NCBI GenBank assembly: GCA_018398765.1
Contig: JAHBMJ010002268.1
Coordinates: 1 to 12,500, forward strand
From: Chromera velia
Taxonomy: Eukaryota; Sar; Chromeraceae
Length of the DNA stretch: 12,500 nt
Direction: 5' to 3'
Positions 1-9,338 of the stretch are shown piece by piece (positions within the stretch are counted from its first letter, which is position 1; each line of letters starts with the position of its first letter). The position numbers and the translations under genes are program-made. The notes below the pieces were generated by a model. The model was given only the letters and a program-made list of their open reading frames with translations, was not told where the DNA came from and did no database searches.

Positions 1-89
<89 letters not shown>

Positions 90-140
90 GAGAGAAAGAG
101 AGAAAGAGCGAAAGAGCGAAAGAGAGAAAGAGAGAAAGAG

Positions 141-182
<42 letters not shown>

Positions 183-282
183 CGAGAGCGGGAGAGGAAG
201 AGAGAGCGAGAGCGAGAGCAGGAGCGGGAGAGGAAGAGGGAGAGAGAGAGAGCGAGAGAGAGAAAGAGAAAGAGAGAAAGAG
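1..282. repeat. (GA)n microsatellite with GAAA and GAGC interruptions
   Basis: An almost pure purine strand of GA dinucleotides, broken by GAAA and GAGC/GAGCGG variants, runs from the window edge to about 282. It probably continues to the left of the window. The opposite strand is polypyrimidine. The clustered interruptions suggest an old, drifting array. Nothing coding overlaps it. Confidence 0.95.
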
Positions 283-450
283 AAGGACAAGAAAACAGAT
301 ACACAGCCAGCCTATTTGTTTCGGATCCGCCCTTTTCTTCTGCATGGTTTCACAAACAAAGAGACAGACTGTTTCTTTGTTCCTTTCGTTTTTTCTTTTT
401 TCCTTTCAGGCAAACAGCAAAACAAGACCGAGAGACAGGCAGGCATCAAG

Positions 451-536
451 ACAGGCACGCAATCAGTCAACCAGAAGGCAGAATGGCATAAATACAGGCA
501 CGCCATTAGTCAACCAGAATGCAGAATGGCATAAAG
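451..536. repeat. 43-bp tandem duplication, two copies
   Basis: Copy 1 (451-493) and copy 2 (494-536) both begin ACAGGCACGC and both contain GCAGAATGGCATAAA near their ends. They differ at only four positions, including the last base. The period is 43 bp, which is not a multiple of three, so this is unlikely to be a coding repeat. Confidence 0.9.
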
Positions 537-1496
537 AAACATCGACAAGAAAGAAAGATTCCCGGGTATGCATGCTGGCAGAGAGCGGCAAAGAGACCGG
601 GGAATGAGAAGTATACAGGCGTGCACATTACGACACGGAAGGAGGTCACACGCAAGAAGAATGCAAGCAAGCATGTTTGTTGAGTGCAACTGAAAGATCG
701 GAGGGCAGGTAGACGGATGAAAAGGAGGCGGCAATAGAGCTGAGCAGATACAGAAGAGGCCCACAAGATGAGGTAAGCTACCAGGAACGCAGAAAAATGC
801 ACGGAAAGCCATGATGCCCGGGAGGCATAGAGCATAGAGCACCTCGGAGATACTCAATATCAGGGTGTTGCATCCCCATGTACATTGTTGGGACGCAATC
901 CGATCGATCGACTCACTCGATCGAAAGAACCAGAGGATAAACCGGTAGACAGGACGCCAGACCATTGCCAAGATAGCCATCACGTGCCATATTGGAATGC
1001 ACACAGGCCCAATACAGATGATCATCGTTTATATGTCGCTCCTTCTCGTGAGCTACGTTTATACTCCACACAAAAGAAAAGGAAAAGAGCCAGTGTTTAC
1101 AACGCAAATTGAAGGGCTGCCTTGGGCTGCTGTTTCGTATACTCCTCTACAGGCCCTCACGGCGCGTCGAATTCCGGGCCTCTTTCCTCAGGTTGGCTGG
1201 TCGAAAGGACGGAAGACGACAGGTGGCGGACCCGTTTAATACTACAGCCCGATGTTGAAACCAGGTATTGGAAACAACAAGAACTAATGCAACGACACGG
1301 TTCTGCAGGAATGTTTGCCTTCACCAATGCCAGCGGAGTCTGGGGAGGACTGGGGAGATTTGGGGAGCCTGGAGGATGGGAGAAGGTGTGGAGGAGGATG
1401 GAGGAGGTATGTTTTGTATGCAATATGGTATGCGGAGGTACGTCTCATGGTGTCTCATGGTCTCATAGGTCGCGATCTTTCACAAATTTTGCAAGT

Positions 1497-1573
1497 GGCC
1501 GCGCGCGCATGCATAGCGCGCGATAGCGCGCGCCCCCCGCCATGCACGCGGTGCCGCATGCATGCATGCATGT
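1497..1573. repeat. alternating GC tracts and ATGCAT palindrome run
   Basis: A (GC)n tract at 1501-1508 is followed by two perfect tandem copies of ATAGCGCGCG (1513-1522 and 1523-1532), a short C-run, and then GCATGCATGCATGCATGT at 1556-1573. The alternating purine-pyrimidine order can adopt left-handed DNA. The last block contains overlapping copies of the palindrome TGCATGCA. It lies about 440 bp upstream of the ankyrin/MYND start codon. Confidence 0.85.
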
Positions 1574-1940
1574 ATCGGTGTGCAATGATGTGTCAATTAT
1601 AATGCAATTATACTACTATTATTATAGGCTTCAGCAGACACTGTCAGACAGCCACGGTCGTGCATATACATTTAATTCAATGGAGCTAGATCGACATACT
1701 GGGGAGATACTGATCCCAAACAGATTGTAGACGTATACGCACAGGCAGAACTTCCCGGGTCTCATCACCGGTACAGACCTGGCTAGCCAGCTGAGGCAAA
1801 TTAATCCATCAAGGTATACATATATATATACTTTCTGTTCAAGTAAATCGTCGGAGAAGCCGATGTGTCGGACTTCATGCATACAGATCTTTTGACACAT
1901 CTGGAGGCCCTGATTCTCGGCTTCGCGAAAGGTATACCTA

Positions 1941-1947
1941 TATAAAT
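1941..1947 (+). promoter_or_regulatory. TATA-like box of the ankyrin/MYND gene
   Basis: TATAAAT lies 64-70 bp before the start codon, followed by a CTCGCTCGCTCG stretch at 1985-1996 that could surround the transcription start. The spacing would leave a 5' leader of about 40 nt. A second TATATATATA run lies at about 1821-1831. The assignment rests on motif and position only. Confidence 0.4.
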
Positions 1948-2010
1948 GTAGAACACCCGTTTCAGCTGGATTCTTGCATTGTACCTCGCTCGCTCGCCCT
2001 GACCCCAACC

Positions 2011-3468
2011 ATGTCGGCAACAAAAAGAGTCGAGGACGAAAAGAAGGAGCAGCAGAAGAGTGCAGCTCAGATACCCCGACCCTTTCAGCTTGATGCGGCT
2101 GCATGCCTTCCCACCGACTCCTTCTTAAGCGAATGCCTTCTGCAACTCAGGGGAGCGCTGGATAAAGACAGAGAGTTCACCCCTTTCCACGGGGCTTGTC
2201 TGTCGGGAAGTGCAAAAAATGTCAATCTGATGGTGCAGAACGGACACGGCAGGGTGATCAAGGAAATGACCGAACAGAAAAACCGCCGTTTTCCTCCCCT
2301 CCACCTGGCAGTGGATTCGGGAAATGCGGAGTTCGTACAGAAGATCGCAGCAACTTCCCTTCAATCAGTGAATGTGCTCAACTCCAACCAAAGAACAGCA
2401 CTGATGAACGCAGTGATGAACAAAACTTCAAGGATAGTCGAAGTGCTCACTCAGCACAAACAATGCGACACAAACATTCAAGACCCGAAAGGAAACACAG
2501 CCCTCCACTTCGCGTGCTCCATCGATCCTCCAAACCCCAAAATTGTCAAATTACTTCTTACTGCCAAAATTCCTGCTGACCCAAAGATATGCAATGCAGC
2601 TGGATGGACGGCTCTGCACTGTGCCGCAGAATCCAACGCATCCGACAGCATTGCCGACCTCATCAGGCAAGGAATCGACCCAACACCTTTCGTCACTCCT
2701 CCCGTCCCAATCCCATCCGACGACCAAGATGGTGCTTCTGCCCCCCTATCGTTCATCCCTCCCTGTCCGCTCCCTCACAACTCTCCAAGACTTCGAGTGC
2801 CAGTGATGCCTGCCCCAGTAGACGAGGAGGAGGAGGAAGGGGATGAAGACGAAAAGAACTCTGAAGACCAGACAGACGATAAAGACAGTGAGAACGAGAA
2901 GAAAAAGTGGGATCTGTACCAAGTGATCCCCCAAGGAATTTCCCCCCTCCACATTTCTGCCTCTGCCGGTCATCTGCTTGCAACTCAGGCCCTTTGTCAA
3001 AATGGGACTGACGCCATTGCAGGCACCGAAGCGGGGTGCACTCCGATCATGCTGGCGGCACGTGCAGGAGACCGCGCAGTCGCAGTTCTGCAATTCCTCC
3101 TGGCGTGGCCGGGGGTGAGTGAGTCTGTGAACTCCTCAGACCTCTGCGGCAACACCGCAGTACACTACGCAGCTGAGTCCCGGAATCACCCCGGTGTTCT
3201 CACACTCCTCGACGTCGGCGCACATGCGCATCTCCGCAACAAACGGATGTACACCCCGCTGGACTTGGCAAGAGGCTCACAGCTCTCTGTCAGTCTGCCG
3301 CCCGACGTTGACTCCACAGTTGAGTGCATTCCTGTCCTCAAGCGCTGCGGGGCTTGTGGAGCCACGAATGCTGAGGTCATCTGCTTTCGGTGCAATTCCC
3401 AGAGGTATTGCTCTGCAGCGTGCCAAAAGCAGGCCTGGGCAATGCACAAGAGTTATTGTCGGGCGTAA
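2011..3468 (+). CDS. ankyrin-repeat and MYND zinc-finger protein, intronless
   Basis: Complete 485-residue reading frame with no intron. The start at 2011 is the first ATG after the TATA-like box and has context CCCCAACCATG. Ankyrin repeats are recognisable by their TPLH/TALH/AVHYAA cores. Block one covers about residues 56-225, with cores near 58, 96, 130, 163 and 200. Block two covers about 309-425, with cores near 311, 344, 382 and 415. Between them, residues 225-300 are Pro-rich and then strongly acidic (DEEEEEGDEDE at 271-281). The C-terminus is a canonical MYND finger: C446-x2-C449, C458-x2-C461, C467-x3-C471, H479-x3-C483, ending two residues before the stop. Both domain types bind proteins, so a scaffold or adaptor role is likely; MYND fingers usually bind proline-rich peptides. 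There is no SET domain, so it is not a SMYD methyltransferase. No signal peptide or membrane segment is seen. The partner and pathway are unknown. Confidence 0.95.
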   Translation: MSATKRVEDEKKEQQKSAAQIPRPFQLDAAACLPTDSFLSECLLQLRGALDKDREFTPFHGACLSGSAKNVNLMVQNGHGRVIKEMTEQKNRRFPPLHLAVDSGNAEFVQKIAATSLQSVNVLNSNQRTALMNAVMNKTSRIVEVLTQHKQCDTNIQDPKGNTALHFACSIDPPNPKIVKLLLTAKIPADPKICNAAGWTALHCAAESNASDSIADLIRQGIDPTPFVTPPVPIPSDDQDGASAPLSFIPPCPLPHNSPRLRVPVMPAPVDEEEEEGDEDEKNSEDQTDDKDSENEKKKWDLYQVIPQGISPLHISASAGHLLATQALCQNGTDAIAGTEAGCTPIMLAARAGDRAVAVLQFLLAWPGVSESVNSSDLCGNTAVHYAAESRNHPGVLTLLDVGAHAHLRNKRMYTPLDLARGSQLSVSLPPDVDSTVECIPVLKRCGACGATNAEVICFRCNSQRYCSAACQKQAWAMHKSYCRA

Positions 3469-3746
3469 TTAAGTTCCAACTTCCAATTAAGTGAAAGTGA
3501 TTAAGGCCTTAAGTAAGATGAATTTATAACTAGATTTATGACTAGCAATTTAGTAGCAAATTAAAAATAGATCATCGTATATATTTACATATTATATGGT
3601 TTTTCATACTGTATATCATAAACAAATCTAGAGACAAATCTAAATTTACTGAATGAGTCTGAATCAATTACCAGTAATTTATTTGGTAATTTACTACTCA
3701 ATCTGACTGTCAATTGACGTAAGTAGAGTTAGCCTTCAATGTATAT

Positions 3747-3762
3747 AATAAATTTTAATAAA
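3747..3762 (+). terminator. possible polyadenylation signals for the ankyrin/MYND gene
   Basis: AATAAA occurs at 3747-3752 and again at 3757-3762, about 280-290 bp after the stop codon on the same strand. The surroundings are so AT-rich that the hexamer is expected by chance, and the lineage may not use AATAAA. This is only a candidate site. Confidence 0.3.
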
Positions 3763-4228
3763 ATATTTCATTAATTGAAATATATAAATTGAAATTTACC
3801 CTTTACTTGCACCCTCTGTTTGGGTCCCCGGCACTGTTCCGTTTAATTATATAATTTTAAGTTTTTAATGAAACGCTAGACAATGCTAGTTAGCTAACCA
3901 GACGGCGATGAGGCCGCGATGACCGATGACCGAGCAATGATGTTACATTAACGTGTCACCGTCCTCTAAATTATCTTTCAATGTCTTAATAAAATTGAAT
4001 GCTGGACTGAATGAAGATCACAAGATGGCAATAGAATGATAATGGTGCATAATCACTGAGATTTTTAATTTTTTTAGTATCTCATAATACTGTTTCATAA
4101 ATCCCTTACTAATTTTTTTTTTAATCTATCACAGTCTCATTGAACAGTACTTTGAGTTAAAGAGACTTTCGCGCGAATTAATTGAATTTAATTCAGACGT
4201 AGTACGACGGACGTCGCATTTGACATAT

Positions 4229-4252
4229 AATCAAGCTAGCAATCAAGCTAGC
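4229..4252. repeat. tandem AATCAAGCTAGC pair beside a small palindrome
   Basis: Two perfect copies of a 12-bp unit (4229-4240 and 4241-4252) are followed at once by TTTCACAGTGAAA (4253-4265), a 6-bp inverted repeat around one base. The group lies at the right edge of the AT-rich island, about 100 bp from the peptidase stop codon. It could form a stem in the peptidase 3' UTR. Confidence 0.8.
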
Positions 4253-4357
4253 TTTCACAGTGAAACTGAAACGTCTCGAATGTTTTCTTTTTGCCCTACC
4301 CAGCCCTAAAAGACAGCGAAAGTGATGTTCGAATTAGTTTGAATTCTGACTGCTCGA

Positions 4358-4496
4358 TCACCATACACGGCATCTTTTTGAAGGCACCATCGGGTCCCCC
4401 TTCTCGCACTGGAAGGCCTCTGCAAAGAGAGCAGAGTTCGAGAGAACTCCACGGGTTCGGAGACTCCCGGGTGCGTGCGGGTCGCTCTCCACTTGT
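4358..4496 (-). CDS. M13 peptidase, C-terminal exon
   Basis: Encodes the last 45 residues and the stop codon: SDPHAPGSLRTRGVLSNS, then FAEAFQCEKG, and finally KRCRVW, which is the usual M13 C-terminus. His and Arg of HAPGSLR match the neprilysin substrate-binding pair H711 and R717. The acceptor is CATGCAG at 4497. The exact family C-terminus shows that the gene is complete at its 3' end. Confidence 0.92.
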
Positions 4497-7400
4497 CTGC
4501 ATGCACATTCATTGGGATCATTCAGTCTCGTGCATGGACACACAAAATCTTCATGGACGAAATGAAACACTTCCAGCGCGAGGGACCCTCCATTTAATTG
4601 TCTTCTTCATTTAATTCTCGGAAGGAAGGCACGTGGAGGAGCTAGAGATCGGGAGGGACACAGAAATCGATCGACCCGTTGTTGTCGGATCGAGGGAGAC
4701 CGAGACGTGGGCTGGAGAGAGGAGATATGAGTGTATAGATGGATGGATGAACTCATGCAGGCAGACAGGCAGGGAGGGAGGTGGGCACGGAGACGGCCGA
4801 TCTGACGACAATTAAGCAAGCGGACAGGCATACATGTACCGGAAACACAATTAACCGGATCGACATCAACCTAGGGCCACCACCGTGAGTCACGAAAGGA
4901 AAGTTAATTCCCCATGCATGCACCTCTTTGATTTGAACACACCCGCCCCCATCACCCCAAAATAAAGACAGATGGACAAAACGTGTGAAAAGTTGGATGA
5001 AAACGAGCACATACAGAAACAAAGGAATTCACGGAGAGAGTCAAAAAGAGCCCAATAAACGTTTCAGCACAGAAGAAGAGGCAAAGGTTGGAGGCAGAAG
5101 AAAGAAAGCCACGGGGAAGAGAACTTCCCGACATAAAGCAATGCACGAAAATCGACACAAGAGAAAATAGTAGCTTGTTGAATGAATAATCGTATCAATG
5201 TGTCACTCACAGCCGCCTATCGAATTTAGAGAGGAATCGAGGCCTCGTTTGTATCACAAAAACAAAAGAACTGCTGCCTACTGACGTCCTCAGAGCGTCT
5301 GCTGTGATCTTCTCGCACCACAACTGCAGATACGTGGGCAGGCAAGCAGGCAAGCAGAAGGCCGGACGGAGCACAAGAATGTACGTGCAAGCAGTTGGGC
5401 ATGTACAGATCCGAATGTCTCTCTTTCTATCATGGGCAGGCAGGCGACTGATTGAGGCAGCAGAAAAAGTTGGGGAAACTTTGCGGGTAGCTGAAAGTGC
5501 CCACGATAGAGACCGACAATCACAGAGACTACGAAAGAATGGTTGAAAACGAAGAGAATAACACGGACAACTCCAAGAGAAATAGGGGACGAGAAGTGAA
5601 CGACACACAAAAAGACAAATGACAGACTTGAGCAAAGGACGCTGAAAAGATTGCAGCGACGCTTCCTTGAGGCACGCCAGGAAGGGGTCGAAGCGCTTCG
5701 AGTCCCCCGCCCCCGCCATTATCCGAAGTTGCCCCCCCACTTGAATTTTGGGAATCTGGACGTGCACTGACACTCTCTGAATCCGACCCCGACCCACTCC
5801 CGTTTCCCTGACTCTCCACATTCCTGTATGTGTATCCTTTGTTCCTGTCCAATTTTTGTCGTCTCGTTTCCGACAATTCCCTCAATCGAGTCGAGGAGCT
5901 CCCGCTTCCTTCAGGGGTCACTCGCACTCCAATTTTGGACAGAGCCATCTGCAAAGCCTCCCAACCCAATCTGAACCCCCCATTATCCGCGATATTTTCT
6001 CCCAACGTCAATGCTCCCTTCAGGTGCACATCGTCCTTCTCAAGCCCGGGAACAATAAAATCCGAGTATTCGTTCACCATGCACGAAGTCTTCTCTTCAA
6101 ATTGGTCCTGCAAGCAAATCAAACCAAAAGATCGATCATTCATGGCACAGGCATCAAATTGATCATGCACAAAGCAAAGCCATCGCATCAATAGGAAAAA
6201 ACCCTCACTCACGCGGAAAGAAACTGCCTTTGCACCCATATTCCCTGAACACTCACACGACAAAATTTCTCTTCCCCTCCAAGCAATTCAACTCAGCGCA
6301 ATTCTGCGTTTCTCCACAAGCCACCGAAAAAAAATGACGCCGGACAGATGGACAGATCAAGGCTGATTGCGGTTTCTTTTTCAAGAGCAACGAATCGCTT
6401 CCCTTTAATTGTGACACTGACTGAAATGAAAAGTCTACTTGATTACCGCTGATTGAACCACAAGTTCACTCCAGTTCCAGGCAGCTGCAGCGGAATTGAA
6501 CGTGACTCACAAAAGAATTATGAACAGTACTGACTGACCACGACTTTGGGAGACCACCAACCCTCAGGCCGCAGCTTTCCTGTCCCATCGTACTTGCTCC
6601 CACTGTCGTCAAACCCGTGTGAAAGCTCGTGACCCATCACCGCCCCGAGGGCGCCGTATGAGAGAGTCTGCATACACGCTTTTGATGCAAAAACGGCAGG
6701 CACTACTTGCTGTGTCTCTTTCAGTTTTATGATCCTTCAGCCTATCATCAGTGCGAACGCACTGCAGAAGATATCGGCAGGCTCCCCCTTGCAAAAGACC
6801 GGAAGAACAAACGAACTCGAAAAGCGTGCACTGCATAATCGACACGGGAGACGGTGAGAGAGTCCGTAGAAAAAAATGGAACCCACGAACACACCTGGCA
6901 TGCGTACGAAGAAAAAAAACTCAACTCGTCAAATTCCGTTTCCGGACTATCGACTGTCGACATCACGAAACATACCACACTCACTCACTCAGTCCGCACC
7001 ACCAACCATCGAATGCATCGCCCCCCCCTCTGTGTAAACGGAACGACGAAGATGGGCCAACGAGACATACTTTTCATTACAGAACTTTTTGGGACATTAA
7101 AGATTTTGCAGAAAGACATGTCACGCAAAAGAAGGACACGAGACCAGATGATGTGTCGATAAAAAAACTCACGGAGGACGCCACAACGCTTTCGAGATTC
7201 GACCCCTCCCCCTCCGCCTCCGACGGCATGTACAGAAAGGGTTCGGCCAGAATCGCTGCAGGGAAGACGATCTGGTTTGTCGTCGGGTCGTAGTAGGCGT
7301 TCACCTCTGAAGGCAGCATGTCCCAGAGAGTTTTGTCCTCCTCCTGGCCTAACTGAGACAACATGAACTCATTCTGCAGGTACACAGACACACAGACGGA

Positions 7401-9245
7401 CGGACAGGTGGGCAGTGAGAGACCATTGGCAACCACAAGTGAAGAAAGAGAACAGAGGAGCAGCTTCTTGGAAGGAGCGTCGGGGGGATCTAGGGGGACC
7501 TCCGTCGCAAGGGCAAAAAGGAGCTGGGAGGTGTAGGGACATTCGAATCATGCAAGGAGTGCGCTTGAAAGAGGCCCGCTTTATATTATCGAGAGCGCTG
7601 GAGTGGGTGGAACGCAGAGCCATCGAAATTTCAACTAAATGAGCGCACAGAACTGTCGACAATGCGTAGCACGCAAAGCATCACAAATCCAAAGAACTCT
7701 TTTTCATGCGTTTACTTTCATACAGAATTCTTTTTCAGAATTCTTTTTCATACAGAATTCTGTATGAAAGTACACGCACGCAAAGCATCACACATCCAAA
7801 GAAGACGGTCAAGCATCTTTGGCGTCTCCCTAAACAAGAAACACTGTGCAAAGAGTGCGTCGAAAGCAAAAACTACAAGGAAATGTCAAACTTAAGAAGA
7901 ATCGTTAGGTAGCACCAACAAAAAAACCCAACGCTTGCACTGACCCCCCTATTGCTCAAATAGGTCTTGGCCTCTAGGAAAGACCCCTTCACGTTCTTCC
8001 AAGCTTCTTCGTCCGCCTTCCCGTAAAACCTCTGAAGGTAGACAGGCCCTTTCTGAGGATCTACCAGCCAGTCCGGATATCCGATGCGGTCCTCTATCAT
8101 GTCTGCCTTTTGAGCAGCGGCTCTTCTGTAAAGACAGAGAGAGTCGCAGGGGCAAGAGGAAGAAGAAAAAGCGAAGAGACGGGCGGACGGATGCGAGGAA
8201 GGAACCAAAAAAACAGAAAGCAAAGATCGGCACGCTCGAAAAATCCGATCTCATCCAACTGTATCCCCCTCTTGAAGCCAAACATTCAGAAAGAAAGAGA
8301 CGAATACAAGTAAAAAGGGATCGCTGTTCGCCAGTCTCTAATGCTGTCGAGCATCGAAACGCAAACTCTGCAGACAAATTATCACAATATGCTGCTCCAA
8401 GACACAAGAAGATCGAAACAAGACCTAGAAAAACTTGCATTTACTCATGTGATAGGGAAGACGCACATATACTCACTCACTTTGTTTCTTTATCCATCCA
8501 AGAAATGCCCTGAAGGCTTTCCTTGAACGCTTCCCTCAAGTTCTTCACCATCTCCTCTGCGACTGTCTGCACACACGCACGCGGGGGAGACGTACACTGA
8601 CGTATTCAGGAACTTCATAACGGATGCATGGGAATTTCCTTCCGTTTTCGCTTCTGCACGCATGCAGTCCACTCTTGAAACACGCACACGGAAAAATTGG
8701 TCTGTCTGAGTGGGCATATCACAGAATAAAACGCACGAATTAAAGTAATGAGATCCTTCACTGACAGGAGGGAGAGAGACTCCGGCAGAAAGAATGAGAG
8801 AAAGGCTGGTTGAGTGCTTTCTTTCGGTTTTCTCTGGATTCTCCGTTGCCTATCAAGATCACACGCAATGACAGACGGATAGACGGACCTTTCTTGCAGG
8901 ATCAAATTTCTCCCGCACGAATCGACGAGCGAGGACCTGAAGTGTCTCGCAGGACACACAGAAAGACCGTCCACCTTCCCACCCCCACAGTCACACACGC
9001 ACTTAGACCACACCACACAGTTACACACACAAAAAGACAATTAAGAGAACGAGAGGAAAGAATCAATGAAGGGGTTCAATGCAGGAAATGTTACAGCTGG
9101 TTTTTGGTGCCCATTCTTCTACTTTTCGTTTCTGACAAGACACCAAAAGGAACAGAAAGAAAGAAAAACAAAGAGGCAGAGAAATCGGAAAAGACCTGAC
9201 GAAACATCCAACTGACCAAACCCACAAGGAAACCAAGTCCAAATC

Positions 9246-9279
<34 letters not shown>

Positions 9280-9303
9280 CGACAGAGAGACAGACAGACA
9301 GAC

Positions 9304-9338
<35 letters not shown>

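Larger units (their letters stand above)
283..1930. other. intergenic region without a supportable gene
   Basis: About 1.65 kb upstream of the ankyrin/MYND gene. Several open frames exist on both strands (for example minus 1025-510 and plus 1122-1526), but they overlap one another, show no domain, and have composition that follows local purine or pyrimidine bias. I could not join any of them through splice sites into a recognisable protein. The stretch holds the 43-bp tandem repeat, the GC-alternating/ATGCAT patch and, near 1821-1831, a TATATATATA run. A small unrecognised gene or non-coding transcript cannot be excluded. Confidence 0.6.
3469..4290. other. AT-rich convergent intergenic island
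   Basis: Base composition falls sharply to AT-rich just after the ankyrin/MYND stop codon and recovers near 4260-4290, just before the end of the peptidase gene. It holds no coding frame of note. It must contain the 3' untranslated and termination signals of both convergent genes. Visible features are AATAAA motifs, a T9 run near 4114, short self-complementary words such as TTAATTGAAATATATAAATTGAAATTTA (3771-3797), and the tandem AATCAAGCTAGC pair. No convincing terminal inverted repeats or target-site duplication were found. Confidence 0.7.

Noticed and set aside
510-1025. 171-codon minus-strand open frame with a hydrophobic, Cys-rich product
   Set aside because: It overlaps another long frame on the same strand (835-506). 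Its composition simply mirrors the purine-rich plus strand, and no domain or splice context supports it.
1122-1526. 134-codon plus-strand open frame rich in Gly, Trp and Arg
   Set aside because: It begins at a TTG, not an ATG. No family is recognisable, and it runs into the GC-alternating tract. I could not link it to other exons.
3469-4290. AT-rich island as a MITE with terminal inverted repeats
   Set aside because: The only matching ends are about 7 bp (GTGAAAG near 3491 and CTTTCAC near 4253), and no target-site duplication is visible. That is too weak to call.
5207-5821. 204-codon minus-strand open frame
   Set aside because: It is mostly intron 12 and an out-of-frame reading of exon 12. 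Only the 38-nt segment 5323-5286 is coding in this frame.
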